The notes below the pieces were generated by a model. It did no database searches. It saw only the letters and a program-made list of their open reading frames with translations, and was not told where the DNA came from. DNA of 64,000 bases from Collybia mongolica (lineage: Eukaryota; Basidiomycota; Agaricomycetes; Agaricales; Clitocybaceae): NCBI GenBank assembly GCA_013420905.1, contig JAAXNY010000008.1, forward strand, positions 3,224,001-3,288,000. Direction: 5' to 3'. The position numbers were made by a program, and so were the translations under genes. Shown piece by piece: positions 21,401 to 32,153 of the stretch (the stretch's first letter is position 1; each line of letters opens with the position of its first letter).

Positions 21401-22368
21401 GGAAGTTGCACGGCTTACCGAAGGCTATGGTCTCCGACCGAGGGGTACAGTTCGTGGCGGAATTCACAAGGGAGTTATATCGCATGCTTGATATTAAACT
21501 CACAGCGTCTACGGTGTACCACCCACAGACAGATGGACAGACCGAGCGAGTGAACCAGGAACTGGAGCAGTATCTCCGGTTATTCGTCAGCGAGCGACAG
21601 GACAACTGGGTCGACCTTTTACCGCTCGCCGAATTCCAGTACAATAACCACGTCCACTCCTCGACACAGCACTCGCCGTTCTTCCTGGACACCGGTCGAC
21701 ATCCACGCATGGGCTTCGAACCACAGACCGCACCATCCCGGCTGGAAACCGCGAACGAATTCCGCGACCGAATGAAGGACACCCTCGAGGAAGCCCGCGC
21801 CGCATTAGCCAAAGCCAAGGATGAGATGGCGATGTACTACAATCGCCGCCGAAACCCAACACCCGACTACCAGGTTGGAGACCAGATGTATTTGGATTCG
21901 CGCGACATTCGTATCACTCGACCATCGCAGAAACTGGCTCACCGCTACATCGGGCCCTACCCCATCGAAGCCAAGGTTGGATCGCACGCCTACCGCCTCA
22001 AACTTCCGCCGACGCTATCGCGCATCCACCCGGTCTTCCATGTTGTCAAACTCCTACCCGCGCCGCACGACCCAATACCCGGTAGAATGGTCACCGAAGT
22101 CCCTGAACCCACTCTCATAGACGGCGAGGTACATTATGAGGTTCAGGAGATCATGGACAGCCGGATTTACAGGAACAAGCTGCAGTACCTGGTCGCCTGG
22201 AAGGGCTACAGCTACGAACAGAACACCTGGGAACCCGCCGACAAGGTGAATGCGGACGAGTTGGTCGCCGAATTCTACAGACGCAACCCCGGAGCACCGC
22301 GACTCGTACAACGCGTCCAATTCGCACAGATCCCGTTCCAACGCCGGCGTGAAGACACGCGAACCTAG
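18418..22368 (+). pseudogene. pol: Pol polyprotein of the Gypsy element, one in-frame stop
   Basis: 1316 codons if the internal TGA at 21172-21174 is ignored. Order: aspartic protease (LVDSGATGLFID), reverse transcriptase (FSKFDVRWGYNNVRI ... VYIDDILIY), RNase H (VEADSSDFATSAVL ... WTDHKNLEYF), integrase zinc-binding HHCC (HH ... CKTCDLC), integrase core with D, D, E (VDFIVE, SDRGVQF, QTERVNQELE), a GPY/F module (YIGPYPIEAK) and a chromodomain (YLVAWKGYSYEQNTWEP) that likely targets heterochromatin. The premature TGA follows CDLCL, where related elements commonly have Arg (CGA), so it is probably a C-to-T nonsense change. No ATG is seen at the start, so pol is probably made by -1 frameshifting. 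Confidence 0.92.
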
Positions 22369-22376
22369 AAGGGGGG
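22367..22376 (+). promoter_or_regulatory. Polypurine tract of the Gypsy element
   Basis: AGAAGGGGGG three bases before the 3' LTR, the expected primer for plus-strand DNA synthesis. Confidence 0.75.
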
Positions 22377-22379
22377 TAA

Positions 22380-22798
22380 TGTAAGGGGAACTCCATTTCC
22401 ACCTTACTTCGCCGATCTAGCCTTACTTCGCCGAATCTCAATTACATTCACTACATCGCACGTTCATTACCTACGCCCACACGCACCCCCACTCTCTACT
22501 TCGCGCGCAGTTCGCCGCCGGACTTCGCACTTGTTCGGACTATCAAGGGCACGGTCACGTGACCTTTGCTAGCCCAACGCGTGTCGTCATACCGCACCGG
22601 GAACGTGTATTTAATATAGTACTAGGTATATAGCACACCCCCCCTGATGGAGGCTCCTCAGAGAATTCTCTTAGGATCCCCTCCACCAGGTGAGTAGTAC
22701 ATATGTCGTACAAGTGAATACATCAACTTAGGATCCCCTCCACCAGCGTCGGCCCGCTCTACTAAGTTCGCGCGCACTCCGCCGGAGTTGCCCTTACA
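22380..22798 (+). repeat. 3' LTR of the Gypsy element
   Basis: 419 bp, same ends as the 5' LTR with three CpG-type differences (22401, 22589, 22747), followed by ATTA. Confidence 0.95.
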
Positions 22799-23377
22799 AT
22801 TACATGTAGTTACATATTTCTATTGTAGCGGACAATGTAGCGTCCGCGGACCGTACCATACACTACATTGTATATGCCCGCTGGACCGTATGGTACGTTA
22901 CATTGTAGCTTACATATGTGCGACAGCCCCGTTTTGAAACAACCCTTGAACAATATGGAGCACGATCATGGAGCCGCGGAGGATGAGTCAGAAGATCCTT
23001 GCCCAAAGAAGAAGTCAAAGCTTGCCAAGAAGGATAAGGGGAAAAAGGTCCATCGAAACGTTATTGCTAGTAACTTTTGCTCACTTCTACCCCACCCTCC
23101 TCTACCTAGCCATTGAGGAATGCAACCCTTTCATCAAAGGTGAGTTATCTGCACTTGTTTTGTTGTTTTATGTCCTCATTCACTCTTCAGACTTCAAAAA
23201 ATCCTTTGTACGTCACATCAACATCTCTGTGGTTTGAGATTCATGCAGTGCGCGAGTTTAGGGAGGGATTTTCACTTGATCTTGATGTTTTGAGCAAGGA
23301 GTGTGATTTGGGCGGTGCATATCCAATTTTTCATGTACTTTATGCATGACTAACTTGAGACCTCGCTTCTGCTTAAG
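22799..23377. other. Gypsy flank and possible upstream exons of the gene at 23378
   Basis: The first 110 bp contain several short inverted or direct TACATTGTA and GGACCGTA motifs of unknown origin. Two protein-like frames follow: a basic one with NLS-like KKKSKLAKKDKGKK (about 22950-23110) and one with YLAIEECNPFIK ending at a GTGAG donor near 23141. They fall in different frames and could be early exons of the next gene or a decayed copy. Confidence 0.35.
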
Positions 23378-24500
23378 CTGGACCAGCGACGACCTCCACG
23401 GACACATCCCTATCATCAAGTCCTTCAACGACCTCACCCGCCAGCACGAACCCAACTCCCGGTTCTTCTACAACCTCTACCTCTGCTGATACGAACTCTT
23501 CAAGCTCTTCGACAATCCCAGATACCAGCGCTAGCCCACCTCCAAATTTCTCAGCAACCTCTGCCAATCCACAATCAACCCTTTCTACCAGCTCTTCTGC
23601 CTTGGTAACACTTCGCGCTCGAGTCGAACATCTCCCCAAGTCCGTCCCTATTGCTAAGAAGACACATACTCTCACAGGCTATAGTTGTGATCCCGCTACG
23701 CTCACTGTCGGCATGCCTGACCCGGAGATTTGGGAAACATGGGATCTGCAGCTGAATGCGTTGATTCCACAGGCAATCCCTGAAGTGCTTCCACTCGTCA
23801 CACGCGGTAAGTATGGTCTTATCGGATTGGTTCAATTTCTCGAACACCTGGTCCATGATCGAAATCTTGATGCCGGCATGCTCGATGGGAAAATCGGGCG
23901 CCTCCTGGAAGCCATTAATCTGTATGTGTCCTTCATTTCTCATCCTGACTTCATCACATGTGGTTCGTTTACAGTGTGTCTAAGCAAACAGAAGTCTCAC
24001 CTTCCTCTCACACCCCGCCTCCAAATGCAGGTGCCGATCCAGTTAAAGCAAAACCCCCCAAAAGTGGCGCAACGACGGCTTCAGCAACAAGTCGAAAGCC
24101 GAGGAAGGCTTCATGGAAGATTCCTGACGTATCATCGCCGAAGTGAGTATTCCTATCGACACTTTCCGCTTTCTTATATTTGGTATCGCTTAGATGGGAA
24201 GCTGCGCGCGATTGGAGACAAACGAACCCCAGCGGATCGAAAGTTCAATTTGAAGAGTTTTGGGATGCGCTACAGCAAGATAAAGCTCAGCTACAGGTGC
24301 GCGTTGTGTTACTATGGTCGAATCATTCCACTGATAGTTGTTCAGTATTACAAAGAGCGCGTTAGCAAAAGAGCGCGTTAGCAGTCTCTGACCCAGGGTG
24401 CGTCGGTTCTCTTCAATGACACGACTACCAGTTGCCACTGTTATGTTCGCAAACTCTACAGGCCAACAAGCATTGCGGAGAACTTCAAGGCAACATTGTG
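23378..24500 (+). CDS. Unrecognised multi-exon gene (partial model)
   Basis: Segments that join in frame at good splice sites are about 23378-23921 (donor GTATGT), 23975-24142 (donor GTGAGT), 24194-24296 (donor GTGCGC) and about 24382 onward (after GTTAG). The first part is Ser/Thr/Pro-rich low complexity, then a compact segment (TLTGYSCDPATLTVG, WETWDLQLNALIPQA, LEHLVHDRNLDAGML), a basic Pro/Ser linker, and WEAARDWRQTNPSGSKVQFE. I recognise no family. The 5' and 3' ends are unclear. It lies between the Gypsy element and unit B and may belong to an undetected transposon. Confidence 0.4.
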
Positions 24501-24750
24501 TTTTATTGAAATATGTAATGTAGTAGAGCGAGGAGGAGGTGGGGTAGTAGGATCATCAGTAGACATCAGAATACAACGCAATTTTCAGATGCAATGTGGT
24601 GTGATATGATGCAGTGTGAAACCATCAGTTAGCATCAGTTTGCGTCAGAAACCGCGCCAGTAGTTGGTGGTATCCGATGTTATGTGATGTTGTTTGGGGT
24701 AGTCGCAAAACGTCGATGGACATCGGTCCACGTCAGCACATTTCTCACTG

Positions 24751-25205
24751 GGCCTCAATGCTCGCACCAGTTCCCTCTCGTTCTCGGTATACCTACTTCA
24801 GACGGGGGCCAGCAGCCACAACACCCTCGCCCAGCTGAAGAACCTCTCTGTAAACTTTAACGAGGCACACACCCCTTTTATACGTAGATATTCCGTGATG
24901 CAGTGTTGGAGAGTCGAAGTTACCGGTGATTCGACTTCCGAGTATTTCTCGTAAATCCCACTCCCGACAGACGTGATCCGTACAGGAGTTCTGTAACCAG
25001 ACGGTGAGTGGTATATTTTTCGAGTGTCAATGCCAATGGTCACGTCAAGTGTGGTCGAAGCAAAAGTATTATTTTCCCCATTGTCTAATGAGGCGTCACT
25101 ACTTTTTAGTTCCCATGCTGGGGCGGGGGTGATGCTCCATGACTGCAGTGGAATGCACGTTAACATTGATACACCGATTAATAATAATATCGCGGGTATT
25201 CCGCT
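24751..25205. repeat. Duplicated block upstream of hydrophobin unit B (pair with 43378-43832)
   Basis: 455 bp with very few differences from 43378-43832. It ends exactly at CCGCT, where the Copia element inserted, and its continuation is found after the element at 31665. It contains 122 codons of the minus-strand ORF that is complete in unit C (43877..43425), here cut off by the Copia element. Confidence 0.85.
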
Positions 25206-25587
25206 TGTAAGGATCTAGACACGAAGTAAGTCTCAGATGTGCGCGCGAGAGCGAAGGCAACAGCTAATGTATATTTACCTAGACACGAAGTAAGTCTAGG
25301 AATGGGTCAAGTAAGTAACGAGAACTGTAAGTAATGTAAAGGGGAATATTCACCTCAGATGTGCGCGCGAGAGCGAAGGCAACAGCTGAGGTGAGAGGAC
25401 GAAAACTAACGGGTATTTCTGTGAAAAGGAATAGGGGTTGTAGGGAGATAACGGGACTAGCAGGGACTATACGGAACGAGGGTAAAGGTTGTACAGTACA
25501 AATATGAAATAGAAAAGGTGACGCGCGCATGGTATGACCTCGCGCGCGGCTTGGCGTTCGGGCGTCGGCACCCTTGTCAATCCAACA
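25206..25587 (-). repeat. 3' LTR of the Copia element
   Basis: 382 bp. In element orientation it starts TGTTGGATTGACAAGGG and ends in TTACA. It contains an internal duplication: two 31-bp copies containing GATGTGCGCGCGAGAGCG, and two copies of a TAGACACGAAGTAAGTCT motif. Confidence 0.95.
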
Positions 25588-25598
25588 CTCCCCCTCAA
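25588..25598 (-). promoter_or_regulatory. Polypurine tract of the Copia element
   Basis: Minus-strand TTGAGGGGGAG directly before the 3' LTR. Confidence 0.75.
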
Positions 25599-28500
25599 GG
25601 TGACGAGAGCCCGAGTTGTGACGCGAAGTGCTTGACCTTGGCAGACGGCAGGGCTTTGGTGAGAGTATCGGCCACCATGTCTTCGGTGGGGCAATAGACG
25701 AGACGAAGGGAGCCACGTTCGACGATCCAGCGAATGAAATGAAAACGAACGTCGATGTGTTTAGTGCGGGCGTGGAATTGGTGATCGCGTGCCAGCGCAA
25801 TGGCAGACTGATTGTCTGAAAATAGCGTGGTAGGGTCGAGGTCGGACGGGAATAACTGGGCGATAAGGGATCGAAGCCACAAGGCTTCTTTGGCAGCGTG
25901 GGTGAGTGCAACGTATTCGCTCTCTGTTGTTGACAACGAGACGATTTCCTGTCGTTTAGCACTCCACGAAACGGCGCCACCGTGAAGCAAGAAAGCATAC
26001 CCAGAGATGGCATGACGGTCTTCGGCCATGCTGCCGTCAGCATCCGCATAGCCAGTTAAGTCACGGTTCCCACATCCGAACGACAACCATAAGTTGACGG
26101 TCCCTTTCAGGTAGCGAAAAATTCGCTTGACTGCTTCCCAATGCGCAGGACCAGGTTTCGTCGCGAAACGAGAGACCGTCTGGACAGCAAACGAAATGTC
26201 CGGGCGCGTGCCGAGGGAGGCGTACATGAGTGAGCCAACAGCCTCATGGTACGGGACGTCGCGCATCTGTGCGAATTCGGTGGTGGTGGATGGGGATTGG
26301 GACAAGGAAAGGCGGGTGGTGGTTTCCATGGGGGTGGACACGGGTTTCAGCTCATGAAGCCCGTAACGGCGCAAGATAGAGTCAATATACGAGCGCTGGG
26401 AAAGGTGGATGGAGCGGTGATAGGGCCCGAAATTGTTTGCACTTATAAAGTCAACAAGTAAGGCTATTAGTGTCATTTCTAATAACCAAGTAAGCGGTAA
26501 TAAAGGATTAGAGTCGAGCTCCGAGACGGCTAATCAGAGTGAACTGGTCTAATGGATAATACACTATCAGTACAGAGGACTATGAGTACGGTCTATTATT
26601 AGTCCTATTCACCATGCCCGGTTACAACCTCGGTGTCTTAGTTCATAAGTAACCGTTGTAGTATGATATCATTAGTCCGGGGATCATCATTAATAGGAGA
26701 AGTAATTGTAAATTCGGGACTTGCACAACCCGATCCTAGTCAGGGGTACTTGGTGTTAACTACCGGAAGCGACGGGACCCCGTGAATAGCAACCGGGACA
26801 ATCAGGAGGAGTAAACGACAGTGCCGCGCTGTTTTAAATAACAGAGCGCGCGGTCGGGACTTGATAAGAGTTTAGCCAGCTCTTTCAATATTTGATAAGT
26901 AACCAGTAAACGACATAATTGGCACGCATGGCGCGCGCGCCAAGTTGTAGTAGACGCGTCAGTATTGAATACAGATTCTTGGCGCGCGGGAGCGCGGTTC
27001 CGTGTAAAATTTACAATTCCATATGATATTTAGTTTGTACATTATAAATAGACTGTAGATGAGTAGCGCGAAGGTAAGGAATCTTGCCCCCACTTCGCGC
27101 GACTATAGAGTATACAAATCACATTTGTTAAAACACTATTGCGTGCCCGAATTAAGGATCAGATTGCTTCAACGTGTCTTGATTGGAATTGATTGGAGAA
27201 CCACAGAATTAAAGAAACTTAGTTCACTTGGAACTTAGTACCGTATTGTCCGTTGGAATTACTAGGCACTTGGCCTTAGTGCACTTGGCACTGTATTGTT
27301 TGATAAGTCGCTTGGACTTATAGATCCGCTTGGGATCACTAATAATTGAACGTACACTTGGTACTCAGTCTATTGGATCGAGAGATATTATAAATATACC
27401 TAGCAGGTTTTTGAACCTGTGTTGAAGCTTTTGTCTAAATCGAACCCGTCGAGAGATCATTGGAAAGGGCTTTGGCTAGTACTATTCAAAGCTTAGTGTT
27501 TCTAAGCACTTGAACCCGAACTCAAAAACAGGCGATTCCTACTGTTAGTGTGTTGATTGTTAGGTTTGGTGTGTGTGTGTGTAAGGGATTACATCTCATA
27601 GCATCAGCGCACTCATAGCCCAGGAGCCCCCTTTCAGCGGGCTTCGCGATCGCGGCGGATTTCAATGCCCAAGAGCCAGTGGAGCTCGCCGAGGTCAGTA
27701 ATCTCGACATGCGTCTTCATTTGCTCCTTGAAGTTGATGATAAGGTCCATAGACGACGCGGCAATCGTGCAGTCATCAACGTGAACCAAGACAATGATTT
27801 TCGACTCCCCGTCGTGGCGAAAAAACACAGCCTGGTCAACATCGCACCGGGAGAAGCCCATCTTGTCGACCATGATGTCGACGAGCTTCTGGTACCAACG
27901 ACGGCCGGACTGCTTCAGTCTGTAGAGAGTTTTGACAAGACCGCAGACCTTGCCGGAGGAGTCGGGCGCATGATAGCCAGGGGGCTGGCGCATGTAAATT
28001 TTCTCGTCGTCGGTAAGTTCTCTATTGAGATATGCGCCCTTGATATCGATCTGATGGATATCCCAGTCAAGGGCAGCAGCTTCGGCGAGGGTGGTGCGGA
28101 TTGACGCGAGTTTGGCGACGGGTGCGAAGGTGTCGAAGTAGTCGACGCCCGGGACCTGTGAGAAACCCTGCGCGACGAGGCGAGCCTTGTAGCGCACAAC
28201 GTTCCCGGCGGCGTCCTTCTTCGCACGGAAAACCCACTTCGAACCTACAATGTTTGCATCCGTGGGCGGGTCAACAAGTCTCCAGGTTCCGGCCTCCTTG
28301 AGTAGCGCGAGCTCCTCGTGGATGGCTTTCTCCCACAACGGCCAGTCGGGGCGACGCTTCGCCTCAGCCAACGACCTAGGCTCTAAAGCCTCGGCCTCAC
28401 TGATCTCGGCGGCCATCGCGTACTCCTCAATGAAGTCAGCCGTCATCATCCAGTTCGCGGTACCCTCCCCCTCAAGCGTAGTGTTCTCGGGGATGGTGGG

Positions 28501-31236
28501 CATGGGTACACCGCGAGCAATGACAGGATCAGACGGACGCGCTGAAGTTACGCCGTGTCCGTCAATGATGGCTTGAACACGGGCGCTAGGGCGGCGCTCA
28601 CGAGGGGGGCGGACAACTTCGTCGATAGGTGGAGGAGCAAGGGTGGATGGACCGGGGGTAGAGGCAGGAGTTGAAACGGATGGGGCATTGGCAAACGGCA
28701 CGGCAGAACTAGTATCCTCCCCCTCGGGACGTTCTGTGGATGCCCTAGTCTTGTCGTAGTAGACGTTTTGTTCGACGGTGACGGATCGAGTGTCTGGCCA
28801 GTAGATCCGGAAGCCGTTGCTCCGATCATCAACACCTATCCAGCGACCCTCGCGAACACGCCCTCCCAGCTTATCACCCTTCTCCACACGCACCCACACC
28901 TTTTCACCCCACTCGCAAACTTCCCGAAGGTCAGGTTTGCACTTGAAGAGAGCCTCGTACGGAGTCATCCCTTCCACAGCCTTCGTCGCAGTGCGATTCA
29001 TCAACCAAACGACGTGCCGCGCAGCTTCCCCCCACAAAAACTTCGGGAGGCCACTGGCATGTAACAGGGCACGAATTCATTCGACAATGGTGCGATTGCG
29101 ACGCTCTGCGACGCCGTTATGCTGTGGGGTGTCGTGGACGGTTAACTTCCGGGTGGTGCCGCGTTCCTTGAGGTGGACGACAAAGGCCTTGCCCATGTAT
29201 TCGCCGCCACGGTCAGAGTGCAAGGTTTTTATGCGCACGCCGAGGGCTGTTTCACACCATGCCTCGAAGTCCTTGTAGGACTGGAAGGTTTCAGCCTTCT
29301 CGCGAAGAAGGTCAAGATGGGTCCAGCGAGTGTGGTCGTCCACAAATGTCACGTAGTAGAGTTTTCCACCCTTCGTAGCAACTGGCGCAGGCCCCCATAA
29401 GTCTGAGTGGACCTCGCCTCCGAATTTTGTTGCCCGCTCGCCTGCGCGAGCCTTGCGAACAGGCTTCCTGGTTGCTTTGGCATAGACACACGACTCACAG
29501 AAGACTGGATCACCACTAGGAGAGGTTTCGAGACGCACGCCAGTCACGAAACCTTGATCAACTAGTTTCTTTGCGACCTCGGGAGTTATATGGCCCATAC
29601 GCCGATGGAACTGGTCGAGGCTTATTGCCTCAACCGCGGCGTTAGCCTCTTCGGGTTCATGCTGAACCCGATACAGGCCGCGTTGGGTCTTCGCGACCTC
29701 GCCGACTTGATTCCCATCAGGAGCGCGAATCACGCACTTCCCGCCTCCGAAGGTGGCAGAGAAACCGTTGTCATCAAGACGGCCGACAGATACAAGGGTG
29801 TAGCCCACCTCGGGGGAATACAACACCTCAGTGAGCCTGAGCTGGGAGACATCAGCGCCATTAGGGACGTCGATCACCATCTCCCCCTTGCCAATAGCAT
29901 TAAACTTTTGCTTGTTGGCGGCTCGAAAAGGCCTCGGAGTAATCGTGGTATAATTCTCGAAGGCGTCTTGGTACGGGGACATGTGACGGGAACACCCTGA
30001 GTCGTACACTTCGACACGAGGGGCATCTTCGGTGTTGTTGCCAGCATCGACATTTGCTGCAACATCCTCTGTGGCTACATCCGAGTCTGAGTCAACACCG
30101 GCGAGCGAGCTAATCTCACTCCAGCCGGCCTCAGATAACTCCTCAGAGTCCCTGCCACGATCCGATATGATTTCCCTGGGCGCTTCCCCAGCATGGGGTG
30201 GCCCACCATCACCTTCGTCATCACTGTCCCAGTCTGAATCGGACAACGCGTACAATTCAGGCATTTGCCCATCGGACTCGTCCTCGGAGTCAGATACAGG
30301 CTGTAATTCGGGCATTGACCCGTCCGTATCCCAGCCGGACAAGTCTGTCAATGCCGTTGACACAGAGTCGCAGTCCGAGTCGGATTCCATTGCGAAGGCA
30401 CAATCCTCGCTATCGGAACCAGAGTCCTCAATGGCGGCATTAGCGGAGCCGCTCACTTTCAAAGGACCCTTCTTGTCACCACTGGACAACTTCGCGGGCT
30501 TGGGGCACTTGTCCCGGAAGTGTCCTTTGTCACCACAATTCCAACATTCCCCACGCGGCCGTCTCGAGGGATTACGGCTCCTCCCTGACGAGACAGATAA
30601 AGCCTCGTCTTCGGCTTTCAACTTCGAGCTTCCAGCACGGTGCAATTCACGTTGAGTGATAACGCGTTCGGACTCCTCGACGATCAGAGTGATCAAGATG
30701 TCGGGGTGTATGGCTTTTATAGTGTGGCTTCCGTCGAGAGGGATTCGGGAAACGGCTAAGAGCTGGGCAGCGAATCGAGAGAGATGCTGGGGTAGGGAGT
30801 TGATGATAGTGGAACGGTAGTCTTCAACACTAATAGTGACACCATAAGTAGTGAGCTTCTCCTTTTTGGTGCGTAATGATTCCATGAAAGCACGAACGTT
30901 GCCCTTATCAGGGCACTTCATATTCAGGAACTTCGTCTTCAAGTCTGTCTGTGTATAGACTCCCTTCTCGGTGTACTCAGTAACGATGGCATCCCAACGG
31001 TCCTTGACGAGAGCTTTGCCATGGACGAGGATCAATGTAGAGTCAGGGATTTTCTGAGTAAGGAGGGATTTCGCAATACGCTCGTTCTTGGTCCACAAGG
31101 CATGAGCAGCTGTCTCGTCGTCCGACGGAGATGACATCAACGTGGGGCACGGCGACGTGCCATCGAAATGGCCTTCGAGCTTGGGTACGGTGGAAGGAAG
31201 AACATCGGTGGTGAGGGAATGCGAAGAAGATGACAT
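25595..31236 (-). pseudogene. gag-pol: Gag-pol of the Copia element, broken by a stop and a solo LTR
   Basis: The start is at ATG 31236 (MSSSSHSLTTDVLP). The frame runs to a TGA at 29079-29077, continues in the same frame to 27637, is interrupted by a 1.2 kb solo LTR, and resumes at about 26413 to end at 25595. Domains in order: gag, CCHC knuckle (CWNCGDKGHFRDKC), protease (VYDSGCSRHMS), integrase zinc-binding and core (TLHSDRGGEY, TPQHNGVAERRNRTIVE), RT (KGAYLNRELTDDEKIYMRQP, VLVHVDDCTIAA) and RNase H (LTGYADADGSMAEDRHAISG, ARTKHIDVRFHFIRW). The stop follows NRTIVE, where related elements usually have Arg. It is non-functional as it stands. Confidence 0.93.
26418..27636 (+). mobile_element. 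Solo LTR inserted in the Copia element
   Basis: The 1219 bp insert separates REAR from the SIHLSQRSYIDSIL motif of the Copia pol, which normally lie close together. It starts TGATAGGGCCCGAAATTG and ends CCCTTTCA, with AGCGG on both sides (26413-26417 and 27636-27640, one base shared with the terminal A). It carries a TATAAATA box near 27043 and no coding potential, so it is best read as a solo LTR of a second, probably Gypsy-type, family oriented on the plus strand. Confidence 0.7.
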
Positions 31237-31270
31237 GGTTACGATAGGAGATGAGATAGTAGCAGTGTCG

Positions 31271-31282
31271 GGGCCCATAACC
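31271..31282 (-). promoter_or_regulatory. Primer-binding site of the Copia element (half-tRNA type)
   Basis: Immediately after the 5' LTR the minus strand reads GGTTATGGGCCC, the complement of GGGCCCATAACC. That is the anticodon stem-loop of eukaryotic initiator Met tRNA (CAT anticodon). Priming from an internally cut initiator tRNA is known for copia and Ty5. Confidence 0.7.
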
Positions 31283-31664
31283 TGTAAGGATCTAGACACG
31301 AAGTAAGTCTCAGATGTGCGCGCGAGAGCGAAGGCAACAGCTAATGTATATTTACCTAGACACGAAGTAAGTCTAGGAATGGGTCAAGTAAGTAATGAGA
31401 ACTGTAAGTAATGTAAAGGGGAATATTCACCTCAGATGTGCGCGCGAGAGCGAAGGCAACAGCTGAGGTGAGAGGACGAAAACTAACGGGTATTTCTGTG
31501 AAAAGGAATAGGGGTTGTAGGGAGATAACGGGACTAGCAGGGACTATACGGAACGAGGGTAAAGGTTGTACAGTACAAATATGAAATAGAAAAGGTGACG
31601 CGCGCATGGTATGACCTCGTGCGCAGCTTGGCGTTCGGGCGTCGGCACCCTTGTCAATCCAACA
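31283..31664 (-). repeat. 5' LTR of the Copia element
   Basis: 382 bp, differing from the other LTR at 31396, 31620 and 31625 only. Confidence 0.95.
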
Positions 31665-32153
31665 CCGCTACATAGTGCAATGTTCATTGATGGTTCACAC
31701 GATGGCTCCTCCACCGCCCCAGGACATCGAAAGATCCACGTAAGTAAGTGTTCTTTCGTTATCTCTTCACCGTTTCTTTCTCATGATCAGGCCACTGTAC
31801 ATTGTATAGTGGAGAACTCCGAGTTGTACGTTAGATAGGACGGGCACACTTAAACAAGGTTCTATCTATGACATGGATATAACCAAGTTAGTCAGAAACC
31901 GTTTCCTCCATCTTCTATAAATAAATCCGACTGCTGTACTTGCCGTACCCTTAGAAGGGGACGGATACTTGGATTGAGAAACTCAACATAAAGGCATTTT
32001 TGCAGGGGCGAGCCAATCGGTTTGTGCGGAAAACCTCCTTTATATACTGTGCGCGTTAACAGTTTGAACAGATTGGGTACAAATCATCCGAAATATACAA
32101 CAAGCTACATTTCGTAATCACAGCCAACTCTTGGAAATTCATTGTTGCCCCCT
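31665..32153. other. Right half of the split block plus hydrophobin 3' flank, unit B
   Basis: Continues the block interrupted by the Copia element and matches 43828-44316 almost exactly. The last ~300 bp are the 3' flank of the hydrophobin at 32723 and resemble the flank of the one at 6952 (6100-6380). No gene was recognised besides the cut ORF described at 43425. Confidence 0.6.

Larger units (their letters stand above)
16700..22798 (+). mobile_element. Ty3/Gypsy chromovirus-type LTR retrotransposon
   Basis: Complete 6.1 kb element with two 419 bp LTRs (TGTAAGG...CTTACA), gag and pol in the usual Gypsy order (protease, RT, RNase H, integrase) and a C-terminal chromodomain. ATTA flanks both ends (16696-16699 and 22799-22802), the probable target duplication. 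The LTRs differ at three sites only, so insertion is recent. One in-frame TGA in integrase makes this copy non-autonomous. It landed beside the right arm of the inverted element. Confidence 0.95.
25206..31664 (-). mobile_element. Ty1/Copia LTR retrotransposon, inserted in unit B
   Basis: The 6459 bp element lies in minus orientation, with 382 bp LTRs and a perfect 5-bp target duplication CCGCT (25201-25205 and 31665-31669). The empty site is visible in unit C (43828-43832). Gag-protease-integrase-RT-RNase H order identifies Copia. It is disabled by an in-frame TGA in integrase and by a solo LTR inserted between RT and RNase H. The LTRs differ at three sites, all at CpG. Confidence 0.95.

Noticed and set aside
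22799..22915. Small inverted-repeat element built from TACATTGTA and GGACCGTA motifs
   Set aside because: Motifs repeat in both orientations, but I found no consistent ends or target duplication.
30032..30655. 207-codon plus-strand Ser-rich ORF
   Set aside because: Antisense shadow of the acidic linker of the Copia gag-pol.
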